Shown here one piece after another: positions 17,428-26,890 of a stretch of DNA of 64,000 bases. The position numbers and the translations under genes were made by a program. Under the pieces are notes generated by a model. It was given only the letters and a program-made list of their open reading frames with translations, was not told the origin of the DNA and searched no databases. This stretch comes from Candidatus Cloacimonadota bacterium (GTDB taxonomy: Bacteria > Cloacimonadota > Cloacimonadia > JGIOTU-2): positions 1 through 64,000 of the forward strand of contig JAUWMT010000005.1 of NCBI GenBank assembly GCA_030613025.1. The letters run 5' to 3'. Positions within the stretch are counted from its first letter, which is position 1. Every line of letters starts with the position of its first letter.

Positions 17428-18750
17428 ATGAAAATTCTTTCGAAATATATTCTCAGGGAGCATGCAGGTCCCTTTATACTCTCAGCCATGGTGATCACAT
17501 TTATTATGCTGCTGGACAGAGTGTTGGATCTGCTGAATCTCATCATCACAAGGCACCTCGACATCTGGACGACCACGCAGGTTTTTGTATTGAGTTTACC
17601 CTTCATGCTTGCTCTCGCCATCCCGATGGCTGTGCTCGTTGCCACAATTATGGCTTTTGGGCGGTTCTCATCGGACAATGAGATCACTGCATTTAAAGCA
17701 AGCGGCATCAATATTTACAGTATGATGAAGCCCGTGGTGATCGCAGCGATCCTTATTTCTCTTTTTATGATATACTTCAACGACCACATTTTGCCGGAGA
17801 GTAATTATACCCTGAAAAATCTTCTAATAAAGATAAGCACTCGCAGGCCCACTTCGGAACTCAAGCCCGGACTGTTCACAGAATTGAAAGATTACAATTT
17901 CTACTATCACGACAAATCTGAGGATGGTGAAAAATACAACGATATTGTCATATATGATAAAAGCAACGGCAAATATCCCAGAACGATCACTGCAGAATAC
18001 GGCAATATCGAGCTTTTCAATGGCGGGAATTCCTTACATGCGACACTGTATAACGGACTGATCCACGAAATTTCTAAAGATAATCCGCAGGATTATACAA
18101 CTATTGTATTCAAGAAGTACTTGATAAAGATCCCCGACCTCGGCATCGGTGTGAGCGAAGCCCATCTTGCACAACGTGGAGATAGAGAAATGAGCTCTTC
18201 GGACATGAAAAAGCACATCAGGGAACTTGATACTCAACGCCAGGATAAAATTAAAGAAAAGCAAAAGTATGAAATCCAGCTTTCAGTAATAAATGAAAAT
18301 CCGGAAGAAGGAGATAACAAAGAAATAAGCAAACTGAAACATCTTATCGGAGTTCGCGATCAACGTATTTATAGCTTGAGCAGGGAAATCAGTAAATATC
18401 AGGTGGAGATAGATAAGAAATACTCTATCGCCTTTGCCTGCCTTGTATTCATCCTCATCGGAGCGCCCATCGGCATGATGACGAGGACAAATTCCGTTGG
18501 TATGGGATTTGTTGTATTTTCACTTGTTTTTGTGGTGTATTACGTATCACTTTTTGCAGGTGAGGAGCTTGCAGACAAGATGATCATCTCGCCCTTTATC
18601 GGTATGTGGATCTCGAATATTATCTTCACTATCGCAGGCGTGTATCTTGTGATTTATTCCATGCGCGAGCGGAAGATCATTCACCTCGAGCGATTCAAGA
18701 ACATTTTCAAACGGAAGAAGACAACTCAAATACCTCATGAAAATAATTGA
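17428..18750 (+). CDS. lptF: LptF/LptG-family lipopolysaccharide-export permease (first copy)
   Basis: 440 residues from the ATG at 17428, preceded by AAAGG 9 bases upstream; an upstream TTG in frame is unsupported. Three N-terminal transmembrane segments (about 13-35, 50-78, 100-125), a periplasmic beta-jellyroll at about 130-260 (GLFTELKDYNFYYHD, TITAEYGNIEL), and three C-terminal segments (IAFACLVFILIGAPIGMM and following) give the YjgP/YjgQ topology. A charged, probably coiled-coil insert (about 262-330) before TM4 is larger than usual. With its neighbour it should form the LptFG core that LptB energises to extract LPS; lptB is not in the window. The F versus G assignment is by position only. 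Confidence 0.85.
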   Translation: MKILSKYILREHAGPFILSAMVITFIMLLDRVLDLLNLIITRHLDIWTTTQVFVLSLPFMLALAIPMAVLVATIMAFGRFSSDNEITAFKASGINIYSMMKPVVIAAILISLFMIYFNDHILPESNYTLKNLLIKISTRRPTSELKPGLFTELKDYNFYYHDKSEDGEKYNDIVIYDKSNGKYPRTITAEYGNIELFNGGNSLHATLYNGLIHEISKDNPQDYTTIVFKKYLIKIPDLGIGVSEAHLAQRGDREMSSSDMKKHIRELDTQRQDKIKEKQKYEIQLSVINENPEEGDNKEISKLKHLIGVRDQRIYSLSREISKYQVEIDKKYSIAFACLVFILIGAPIGMMTRTNSVGMGFVVFSLVFVVYYVSLFAGEELADKMIISPFIGMWISNIIFTIAGVYLVIYSMRERKIIHLERFKNIFKRKKTTQIPHENN

Positions 18751-19846
18751 TAAGTATCTCTTTAAAAATCTTGCCCGATTATACCTGGTCATACTCGGTT
18801 CATTTGTGACGATATTCATGGTGATCGAATTTTTTGAAAAATGGAGTAGGTTTTTTAATGAGAATCCAGCATTCTGGGATGTGGTTTTCTATTTTCTCTG
18901 CAGGATTCCCTATATTATGGTGCTCTCATCCCCTGTAGCGATCCTTCTTGCAGGACTCTTCCTTATGCAATACATGAGCAAGCACAACGAAACTGTCGCG
19001 ATTCGCAGCGCAGGTATAAGCATAAAAAGGATGTCCGTTCCTCTTTTTGCGTTTGGATTTCTTGTTACAATACTTTTGTTTGTTTTCGGTGATACAGTCA
19101 TGCCGTGGGCAGAAGATACACTCGTGTACATCGAAAGAGTAAAGATAAAAAAACAGAATAGAGCCGACATCCGAGTCCGGTCTGATATTCAATACAAGGA
19201 TGATAAGAACCGTTTGTACTATATCGGTTTTCTTGATGGCTACAAAAATAAGATCAAGAATATAGACATCTCTATCTTTAATGATGACAATCATATTGTG
19301 AAAAAGATACATGCAGAGCACGGACTCTGGGACACAGAAACCAAGAATGATGATCAAGAGATGAAGCTAACTTTTTACAATGGTTACATTCGAAAATTCG
19401 AGGATAATAAACTCATTGCATATACGAATTTTGAGGATCAGTATTTTGATGATATTCACATACAACCGGAAGATCTGGTGAAGAGCACAAAAAAACCTGA
19501 TGAGATGACTGTATTCGAGTTACGGGATTATATTGAACGTCTTCGAAGAATTGGGGAGAAGCACCAGAAAGAGCTGGTGGAAATGAATCTGAAGATAGCA
19601 TATCCTTTTGTAAACGTGATAATGATCCTGTTCTGCATTCCACTTGCCACGCTTTCGAAAAGAGGAAAATCGCGAGGAATCGGCTTTGTGGTAGCAATTG
19701 CAATCTGCTTTATATACATTTCAGTAGTCAGATTCGGACAGAGTCTCGGCTACAACGAACTGCTTTCACCGGTTATGGCTGCGTGGTTTGCAAATATTAT
19801 CTTCGGCAGCATCGGCTTGATCGGACTCTTCAGAAATTCTACATAA
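18737..19846 (+). CDS. lptG: LptF/LptG-family lipopolysaccharide-export permease (second copy)
   Basis: 369 residues, overlapping the previous permease by 14 bases, so the two are translated together. It begins MKIIDKYLFKNLARLYLVIL as family members do, with TM segments at about 13-32, 50-83 and 103-120. A periplasmic domain (DIQYKDDKNRLYYIGF, IHAEHGLWD) follows, and three C-terminal TM segments begin at KIAYPFVNVIMILFCIPLA. The TLSKRGKSRGIGFVVAIAICF region after TM4 is the conserved turn. Role: partner subunit for LPS transport. Confidence 0.85.
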   Translation: MKIIDKYLFKNLARLYLVILGSFVTIFMVIEFFEKWSRFFNENPAFWDVVFYFLCRIPYIMVLSSPVAILLAGLFLMQYMSKHNETVAIRSAGISIKRMSVPLFAFGFLVTILLFVFGDTVMPWAEDTLVYIERVKIKKQNRADIRVRSDIQYKDDKNRLYYIGFLDGYKNKIKNIDISIFNDDNHIVKKIHAEHGLWDTETKNDDQEMKLTFYNGYIRKFEDNKLIAYTNFEDQYFDDIHIQPEDLVKSTKKPDEMTVFELRDYIERLRRIGEKHQKELVEMNLKIAYPFVNVIMILFCIPLATLSKRGKSRGIGFVVAIAICFIYISVVRFGQSLGYNELLSPVMAAWFANIIFGSIGLIGLFRNST

Positions 19847-19883
19847 CAAGGATCTTTTGAGCATTGAGTTGGTAAGTTGCAAA

Positions 19884-19914
19884 CAATATCCAATATTCAA
19901 CACGGAATATCCAA
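19884..19914. repeat. Left arm of inverted repeat around four-helix-bundle gene
   Basis: This 31-bp arm contains CAATATCCAATATTC and CACGGAATATCCAA. Its reverse complement matches 20249-20279 at 28 of 31 positions. The arms enclose the broken four-helix-bundle frame. Confidence 0.8.
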
Positions 19915-19939
19915 TTAATGAAGGAAAATAATAAAGAAA

Positions 19940-20340
19940 ATGATTCATAAAAAGTTCGATTTGCAGCAACGTCTGATTGATTATTCGGTTAAGATTATTC
20001 ATGTTTATGAGCAACTACCCGAAACAAAGGCAGTTAAACATATCATATTTCAAATCCTGAAAAGCGGATCATCACCTACAGCGAATTATGGAGAAGCTCA
20101 AAATACTGAATTTAGGTCTGATTTTATTTACTCCGTTAGACAATTAATATAATAATGGAAAACAAAATGTTAAACGAAATATCTAACAGCATAAAAAAAT
20201 TGAAAGCAACTTTAAAAGAGTTAAGAGAGAGTGTAGTTAAATGGATATTGGTTATTCCGTGTTGGATATTGGATATTCAGATTCTTTTATTTCAATATTT
20301 CAACCCACTTAAAATTAGAAAAACTTATAATAAATCATGA
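19940..20340 (+). pseudogene. Broken four-helix-bundle (23S rRNA intervening-sequence type) protein gene
   Basis: The first frame (19940-20152) reads KFDLQQRLIDYSVKIIHVYE, then LPETKAVKHIIFQILKSG and TANYGEAQNTEFRSDFIY, the typical N-terminal two helices of the S23/IVP family. It then ends early with SVRQLI. A second frame (20155-20340) contains the missing KKLKATLKELRES helix, then runs into the repeat arm. About 60 bp of foreign sequence with stops lies between. These proteins form pentameric helical bundles of unclear function and are often found as dispersed elements. Confidence 0.72.
20249..20279. repeat. Right arm of inverted repeat around four-helix-bundle gene
   Basis: TTGGTTATTCCGTGTTGG and ATATTGGATATTC; the inverted partner of 19884-19914. 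The short second frame of the broken gene reads through it (WILDIQILLFQYF), so that part of the predicted protein is not real. Confidence 0.8.
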
Positions 20341-23300
20341 AATTCATAGCCGACTTCCATATTCACTCGCATTTTTCCATTGCTACAAGCAAAGACCTAA
20401 TCCCGGAAGAACTCGACAAATGGGCACAAAAAAAAGGTATCACCGTTGTTGGGACAGGAGATTTTTCTCATCCGGGGTGGCTTAAAGAGCTCAAAAAAAA
20501 ACTCGAACCTGCCGAGCCCGGTCTTTTCACACTTAAAAAGGAATTTAAAAAATACAATTTTCATAATCAAACACGCTTCATCCTCACTGCCGAGATCAGC
20601 AATATCTACAAAAAAAACGGAAAAGTTCGCAAGGTTCATAATGTGCTTTTTGCACCTGATTTCGAAACTGTTGAGAAGATTCAAAACAAGCTCTCGCAAA
20701 TAGGAAATATCACTTCAGACGGCAGACCGATCCTCGGTTTGGATTCACGCGATCTATTCGAAATAGTGCTTGAAAGCTCAAATGATGCTTTCCTTGTTCC
20801 TGCACATATCTGGACGCCGTGGTTTTCTGCACTTGGTTCAAAATCCGGTTTTGATACTATCGAAGAATGCTATGACGATCTTTCTGAACACATTTTCGCA
20901 GTTGAAACAGGGCTTTCCTCCGACCCTCCGATGAATTGGGTCTGTTCATTCCTGGATAAATATACACTCATTTCAAACTCTGATGCACACTCACCATCGA
21001 AGCTTGGTAGAGAAGCAAATTTTTTTGATACAGAGCTCAGTTACCATACAATTCGTGATGCAATGAAATCCGGTAATGATAAGCAATTTTTAGGAACTAT
21101 AGAATTCTTTCCCCAGGAAGGGAAATATCATTTTGACGGTCACAGGAAGTGCGGAATTTGCTGGGATCCGCTCCAAACGATCAAGCATAAAGGCATCTGC
21201 CCTGTGTGCGGGAAAAAGGTCACTGTCGGCGTGATCAACCGCGTTGCCCAGCTTGCAGACAGAGCCGATCCAAAAGCGAGACCGCACAGGCATAATTTTC
21301 ATTCTCTTATCACATTGGATGAAATTCTCTCAGAAATTCTGGGTGTAGGCAAAAATTCTAAAAAAGTTGCCCAAGCTTATGAAGCATTGCTGCAGAAATT
21401 TACATCCGAGTTTGATATTCTCTTACATACTCCACTTGATGACCTGCAAATAAAAACCAATGAGATCCTTACCGAAGCCATCAGAAGAATGCGTAACGGA
21501 CAGGTGCATATCGAAGAGGGATTTGATGGCGAATATGGAAGAATAAGAGTTTTCACAAAGGACGAAATAAAGGATCTGCAAAACCAGGAAGCTCTTTTTT
21601 CAGATTTTACTGAAGAGATTAAAGCGCCTCCTACAAAACCACTCATCAACTTTGATATCGCATCATTTCAGAAACTTTATACAAAAGAGGAAGAGCCCAA
21701 ACTTTTTATCGAAAAAGTTGAAAAAAAAGTAATAGAACAAACTCCCTCTGACTTTCTTGAGGAACTCAACGAAGATCAAAAGCTTGCAGTACAGCACTAT
21801 CCGGGACCGCTGCTCATTTTGGCTGGACCGGGAACAGGCAAAACAAGAACACTTACTGCACGCATTGCTTATCTCATCAAACAGCGCGGTATCAAACCGA
21901 CAAATATTCTTGCGGTGACCTTTACCAATAAAGCTGCTGAGGAGATGAAAGATCGGCTCGATAAAATATTGGACACCACCTCAAAAGAGGAACTACATAT
22001 CTCTACTTTTCACTCTTATGGATACTCGATACTCAAAGAGCATGCATCATATTTCAATCGGGATTCGCAATTCAGCATTCTTGATGAAACAGAAAAGCAT
22101 CGTTTTCTGATCGAAAAAGTGGGATGTGATAAGAAAAAAGTAAAAACCCTTTCTGAGGAAATATCGCATATCAAGCAGCAGGCAATATCACGATCAAAGA
22201 TCAGAAAAAAAGCAACTAAGGAACTCTTTGCAAAATACGAAAAAGCTCTGCGGCAATTCAATCTTTTTGATATAGAAGACCTGATCTATAAACCGATCAT
22301 ATTTTTAAAGAGCGAGCAGAAAATCCAGAAAAAATATCAGAAAAAAATACAGTTTATTCTCATCGATGAATTTCAGGACATCAATGCAGCGCAGTACCAG
22401 CTCATCAAACTTATTAAGCCGGAAAAGCAGGCAAATATCACTGCGATAGGTGACCCGAACCAGGCAATTTACGGCTTTCGCGGAGCCGATGTCGGTTTTA
22501 TTAAGAAATTCCAGAAAGACTATTCTCAGACTACTATCATTTCCTTGAAGCATAGTTACCGCTGCACCAATACAATTTTGAGAGCTTCCCACCAGGTTAT
22601 TGAGGAGCAGGAAATACTCTCCGGTTTGCAGGAAGGTGTGAAGATCAATATTTCCTCTCATGCCACAGATAAAAGCGAAGCAGAATTTATAGCTCGTGAG
22701 ATCGAGAAACTCATCGGCGGTGTACGATTTTTCTCGATGGACAGTTCTATCACCGATGGAAGCGAGGGCTCGAAAGTAGCAAGTCTTTCCGAAGTTGCAA
22801 TCCTTTGTCGGCTGAAGGCACAAATGCCTGTGCTGGAAAAGGCGCTCAATGACCATTCGATCCCCTATCAGAAAGTAACAGAAAATTCATTTTTCTTTGA
22901 AGAGCCCGTAAAATCAGTGCTCGATGTGCTGCGTCTTGCACTCAACCCGAGAAATATGTTTCTCATAGATGAACTTATCAAACGGAATATTTTGACCATC
23001 CCCGACCTGAACGAGCTTAAAACCTGTCTCATAGAAAAGAACGTGCAGCAAGCACTTGAAATGATAGTTCAAAAATTTTTCAAAGGAAAGATATCCCAGC
23101 TCGATGAATCTATGAAGAAATTGATGAATTGTGCCGAGAACTTTGATGATGATTTTGATGCATTTCTGAAGTTCGCAATTCTTGGTGCCGGCATTGACAC
23201 AAACGACTTCACTTTGGAACGGGTGAATCTGCTCACACTCCATTCTGCAAAAGGTCTGGAATTTGACTGTGTATTCATCGCAGGTTGTGAAGAGGGCATA

Positions 23301-23558
23301 CTTCCCTACTCATTGTTCGAAGATAAAAAATGCGACATCGATGAAGAGCGCAGATTATTCTATGTTGGTATGACCCGTGCAAGGAACCTGCTGTATCTGA
23401 CAGGTTCACAAAGTCGCTTCATTTATGGAAAAACTTGTAATTTTCCCCAATCTTCTTACATTAAAGCGATCGAGCAGGAACTTCTTGAGGAGAAAAAAAT
23501 AGAATATAAGAAAAAGAAGAAACCTTCACACCCACAATCACAGCAAGAGCTATTCTAA
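20337..23558 (+). CDS. Endonuclease Q-UvrD/Rep helicase fusion
   Basis: 1073 residues. Residues 1-410 are a full EndoQ-type module: a PHP metal site begins DFHIHSHFS (His8, His10), continues GTGDFSHPGW, LTAEISNIY and PAHIWTPWF, and ends SNSDAHSPSKLGREAN. A four-Cys zinc finger (Cys272, 275, 288, 291) and NRVAQLADR follow. EndoQ nicks DNA 5' of deaminated bases such as uracil and hypoxanthine. Residues about 480-1065 are an SF1A helicase with Walker A GPGTGKT (497-503), LIDEFQDIN (Asp677-Glu678), SYRCTNTI, TLHSAKGLEFDCVFI and RRLFYVGMTRARN. Both halves look intact. Inference: a repair enzyme that nicks at a lesion and unwinds from the nick. It starts just after the broken four-helix-bundle gene and is 1 bp from the zinc-ribbon gene. 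Confidence 0.92.
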   Translation: MKFIADFHIHSHFSIATSKDLIPEELDKWAQKKGITVVGTGDFSHPGWLKELKKKLEPAEPGLFTLKKEFKKYNFHNQTRFILTAEISNIYKKNGKVRKVHNVLFAPDFETVEKIQNKLSQIGNITSDGRPILGLDSRDLFEIVLESSNDAFLVPAHIWTPWFSALGSKSGFDTIEECYDDLSEHIFAVETGLSSDPPMNWVCSFLDKYTLISNSDAHSPSKLGREANFFDTELSYHTIRDAMKSGNDKQFLGTIEFFPQEGKYHFDGHRKCGICWDPLQTIKHKGICPVCGKKVTVGVINRVAQLADRADPKARPHRHNFHSLITLDEILSEILGVGKNSKKVAQAYEALLQKFTSEFDILLHTPLDDLQIKTNEILTEAIRRMRNGQVHIEEGFDGEYGRIRVFTKDEIKDLQNQEALFSDFTEEIKAPPTKPLINFDIASFQKLYTKEEEPKLFIEKVEKKVIEQTPSDFLEELNEDQKLAVQHYPGPLLILAGPGTGKTRTLTARIAYLIKQRGIKPTNILAVTFTNKAAEEMKDRLDKILDTTSKEELHISTFHSYGYSILKEHASYFNRDSQFSILDETEKHRFLIEKVGCDKKKVKTLSEEISHIKQQAISRSKIRKKATKELFAKYEKALRQFNLFDIEDLIYKPIIFLKSEQKIQKKYQKKIQFILIDEFQDINAAQYQLIKLIKPEKQANITAIGDPNQAIYGFRGADVGFIKKFQKDYSQTTIISLKHSYRCTNTILRASHQVIEEQEILSGLQEGVKINISSHATDKSEAEFIAREIEKLIGGVRFFSMDSSITDGSEGSKVASLSEVAILCRLKAQMPVLEKALNDHSIPYQKVTENSFFFEEPVKSVLDVLRLALNPRNMFLIDELIKRNILTIPDLNELKTCLIEKNVQQALEMIVQKFFKGKISQLDESMKKLMNCAENFDDDFDAFLKFAILGAGIDTNDFTLERVNLLTLHSAKGLEFDCVFIAGCEEGILPYSLFEDKKCDIDEERRLFYVGMTRARNLLYLTGSQSRFIYGKTCNFPQSSYIKAIEQELLEEKKIEYKKKKKPSHPQSQQELF

Positions 23559-23559
23559 T

Positions 23560-23784
23560 ATGGCAGATTCATCACGCATTATTATCATAAAATGCGATAA
23601 ATGCAAAAGCAAAATTTTCAAATATGAAAAAGTGGGAAGAGGACATATTTTACGCTGCTACAAGAAAAATATTTTGGAAGATCATGCAGTATATGAGAAC
23701 AAAAAAGTACTATGCTCATGCGGAAACAAAATAGGAGTTGACAAAGGAAAGTTCATTATGATGAATGTTGTTCATAATGTATGA
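23560..23784 (+). CDS. Small zinc-ribbon-like protein
   Basis: 74 residues, starting one base after the stop of the EndoQ-helicase gene, so probably cotranslated. CDKCKSKIFKYEKVGRGHIL has one CxxC pair, and CSCGNKIGVDKGKF supplies a second, tighter Cys pair; together they could bind one zinc. The function is unknown; the position suggests an accessory to the repair enzyme. Its last 54 bases are repeated at 26817-26870. Confidence 0.7.
   Translation: MADSSRIIIIKCDKCKSKIFKYEKVGRGHILRCYKKNILEDHAVYENKKVLCSCGNKIGVDKGKFIMMNVVHNV
23731..23784 (+). repeat. 54-bp direct repeat, left copy
   Basis: From ATAGGAGTTGACAAAGG to the TGA of the zinc-ribbon gene. It matches 26817-26870 with 3 mismatches. The two copies flank the 2.5-kb exported beta-helix gene. 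Confidence 0.85.
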
Positions 23785-23801
23785 ATGAGAAGGAACAAAC
23801 A

Positions 23802-26325
23802 ATGATAAAAACATGTATTATCATAACAATTCTACTCACTGTATTTCTTCCGGAAATCTTTGCAGACGACAACTACGTCACTTACACGGAGACCTTCCCG
23901 TGGATAGGACCAGAGGGAGGAGATCCTGAATTTGTCTTTGCAGAATTCATTGAAAACCAAAGCTTGTGTTACGTTTCCCAGAAATTTACATCAGGATTAA
24001 AAGAATTTTATGAACCGATTATATATTTCTATTCTGGAGAATATCAATTCAATTGTGAGAGAATTTACAATAACGAAGAATACAAAATAAAATTATTCAA
24101 AAATAGACTAAGTAAAAAAGAAAAACCACGACCATACATCCCAAATCCAAATCCTCAAACAATCATCGTCGACATAAATGGCACAGGAAATTATACAACC
24201 ATACAGGAAGGTATCGATAATGCATCAGATGGAGATATTGTTCTTGTTTATCCCGGAACTTATTATGAGAACATAGATTATATCGGGAAGAACATCACTG
24301 TTGCAAGTAAGTATTACACGACAGGAGATGAAGCATACATTGACAGCACAATAATAGATGGTAATAATAATGGAAGCTGTGTTATCAATAAAGATGGAGG
24401 TATAGAAGCAGGTATACAAGGTTTTACAATCCAATACGGAAGTGGATATGATGCTTATTATAAATATGGTGGTGGGATATTTATAGGTTATGGTGATGAT
24501 ATTATAAATACGTTTAACATTTTAAATTGTAAGATTGAAAATAATTATGCAGATATAGGAGGGGGAATATATGTTAACGATTGTTTGGAACTACATTTGA
24601 TGGGGACAAGAATTATTAACAATTATGCAAGAACTTCTGGAGGGGGTATATCAAAAGGAAGTGATGATGTAGATATAAATTTTTCAGAACAAGACCGCTG
24701 TGATATTTATATGAACTACTCTCCAATGGGGAGTGATATATATAACCATGGGGGAGATATGACAGTTTTTGTTGATACATTTACCGTGCAGGAACCTGAT
24801 AAATTTTACGTGTATTCACGTAATGACAGCGTCACAATGAATATACTTAATTACAAGATAGAGCCAATCAACCAGGATGTTTATGTGTCACCTGACGGAA
24901 ATAACAACAATAGCGGACTAAGCTTGAATGAAGCATATCAGAATATCTATCATGCTTTGATTATGGTAAAATCAGACAGCACACATCCAAATACGATCCA
25001 TGTTGATGAAGGATTTTACTCACCATCTTACTACAGGTGAGTTCTTTGCTCTCGGTGGGAAAGAGCACATCTCCATCATTGGAGCAGGAAAAGAGCTGAC
25101 GATTCTCGATGCAGAGCAGACAGGTAGATTATATACAATAAAAAATATATCTGAATTTAGGTTAGAAAATATGACTCTTCAGCATGGATATGATACTACA
25201 GTCGGCGGAATCGGTATTAGTAATAATTCCAATCCTATTTTGAGAAACATTAATCTAATAGATAATAATATTTCCGGTGATTTAATTACAACACATCTAT
25301 ATTGTGCTGAATATTGCAATCCAGTTTACGAAAATGTAACAATAAGTACTTCTTATCAACAAGTAAATGAAAAAGCAATTACTTCTGAGTGGTATTCAAA
25401 TCCAATATTTATTAATTGTTCGGTCGTAGGCAACAAAACAAATCCACAAACAGGACATATAGGAGCGATTGATATTGGTACCTATGCGAATCCTGTATTT
25501 TTAAACACTTTAATAGCCGATAATTATGGTGACATATGTAGTGGAATATCTAGCATATATAGTGGTGACGAGATATATGCAATTAACTGTACAATTGTTG
25601 ATAACGATAACTGTTCTGAGGGCACAATACGATTAGTATATAATAGCCATATTACACTTATCAACACAATACTCAGGAATGAACCTGCAACAGAGATATG
25701 GTTCCACCCACAACATGAGCCAAATTCTGCAACAATAGAGTACTGCAATATCGAGGGTGGGATAGATGCAATAAATACAAATAATAACGGCACTGTTTAC
25801 TGGGGAGAAGGTAATATAGACGAAGCCCCGTTATTTGTCGGTGGAGATCCTTACAGTTATAAGTTAACAAAATATTCTCCCTGCGTAGATAAGGGAACTC
25901 CGGATACAACCGGCTTGAATCTACCAGCAACGGACTTAGCGGGCAATCCGAGAATATTTAACGGGAGAATTGACATCGGAGCGTATGAATGCCAGGACAC
26001 AATTGGAGTGGATATTCCTGATACAACTTTTATCAATAATCTGTATCTTTTTCAGAATACACCTAATCCTTTTTCTAATGAGACAGAAATACTTTTCATA
26101 ACTGCAGACTACGAACGGGTTGAGGATTATTCACTTTCTATTTACAACACAAAAGGGCAATTGGTAAGAAGTTTCGATGGAACAACTCATGAATTCTGGG
26201 TGAAAACAAAGATAGTCTGGGATGGCACAGATGAACAGGGCAAGCAGGTCGCACCAGGCACCTATCTCTACAAATTGGAGTATAACGGGAATGCAATTGT
26301 TAGAAAGATGGTTCTGCTTCGCTGA
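23802..26325 (+). pseudogene. Exported beta-helix protein with sorting domain, interrupted by a frameshift
   Basis: Two overlapping frames (to 25040, and from about 25000 to 26325) make one protein if one T is removed at 25028-25029. The joined reading DEGFYSPS|TTGEFFALGGKE restores the usual form of this family. The ATG at 23802 is preferred (AAGGA upstream) and starts signal peptide MIKTCIIITILLTVFLPEIFA. The first beta-helix opens with NYTTIQEGID, the second with a DUF1565-like VYVSPDGNNNNSGLS. The sorting domain begins TPNPFSNETEILF and ends YLYKLEYNG … KMVLLR. About 840 residues when joined. A recent mutation, phase variation or a sequencing error could each explain the shift. Confidence 0.82.
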
Positions 26326-26816
26326 CGCTTCGCAATGAAAAATGTAAAATGAAAAATGAAAAATGATCCGTCTTCATTGCATGACAGCGTGATAAATCCG
26401 GCTTCGTTGCACTGCGTGGTTTCAAGTCGTGAGAGAATTAGGAAAATCTCCTCTAAAAAGAGGAGTCCGGCTTTAGCCGGGAGGTGTGTTAAAATAAGTA
26501 ACTCCTGTTTCACCACAAACCGACGGATATGGTGTGACAAAAGAGCGTGGGGTGAGAAGGGAATAATAATAATCATCCTCGGTTTTCATTGTATATTCTG
26601 AACACAGTGAAGAATCTATTTACTCAAGCTAAGAGAAATCTAATTGGAATGGAATCCCTTTAGAACGATAGACTCTTCACAAGCTCAGAGTGACAAATAT
26701 TATTTTTTTTTTCGTATTTTTAGGTCAATTCCGCTTCTATCAAAATCAGCACTCAGCAGCACGCGGATAAGGCGTGTAATATAACAATTAATATTCTACC
26801 ACCCTTAGGAAATGAG
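26326..26816. repeat. Gene-free stretch with hairpins and degenerate repeats
   Basis: No credible gene. 26330-26365 is a short AATGAAAAATG tandem repeat. 26369-26420 has inverted versions of the CAATGAAGAC-type word. 26448-26465 is a hairpin CTCCTCT-aaaa-AGAGGAG, followed at once by CCGGCT-tt-AGCCGG (26467-26480), a tandem hairpin pair that could terminate the beta-helix gene. Confidence 0.65.
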
Positions 26817-26870
26817 ATAGGAGTTGACAAAGGAAAGTTCATTAAGATGAATGTAGTACATAATGTATGA
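26817..26870 (+). repeat. 54-bp direct repeat, right copy
   Basis: A copy of the 3' end of the zinc-ribbon gene (23731-23784), 3 mismatches, without the rest of that gene. It sits 20 bp before yggS and includes the small palindrome TACAT-A-ATGTA. Confidence 0.85.
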
Positions 26871-26890
26871 AACTATAATGAAAGGTTTGT

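Noticed and set aside
26356..26601. 81-codon + strand frame after the beta-helix gene
   Set aside because: It spans the tandem hairpins and repeat words; no start signal or family resemblance.
26871..26890. Possible SOS (LexA) box before yggS-umuD
   Set aside because: The only symmetry, TACAT-A-ATGTA, lies in the copied 3' end of the zinc-ribbon gene and matches no LexA consensus I know.
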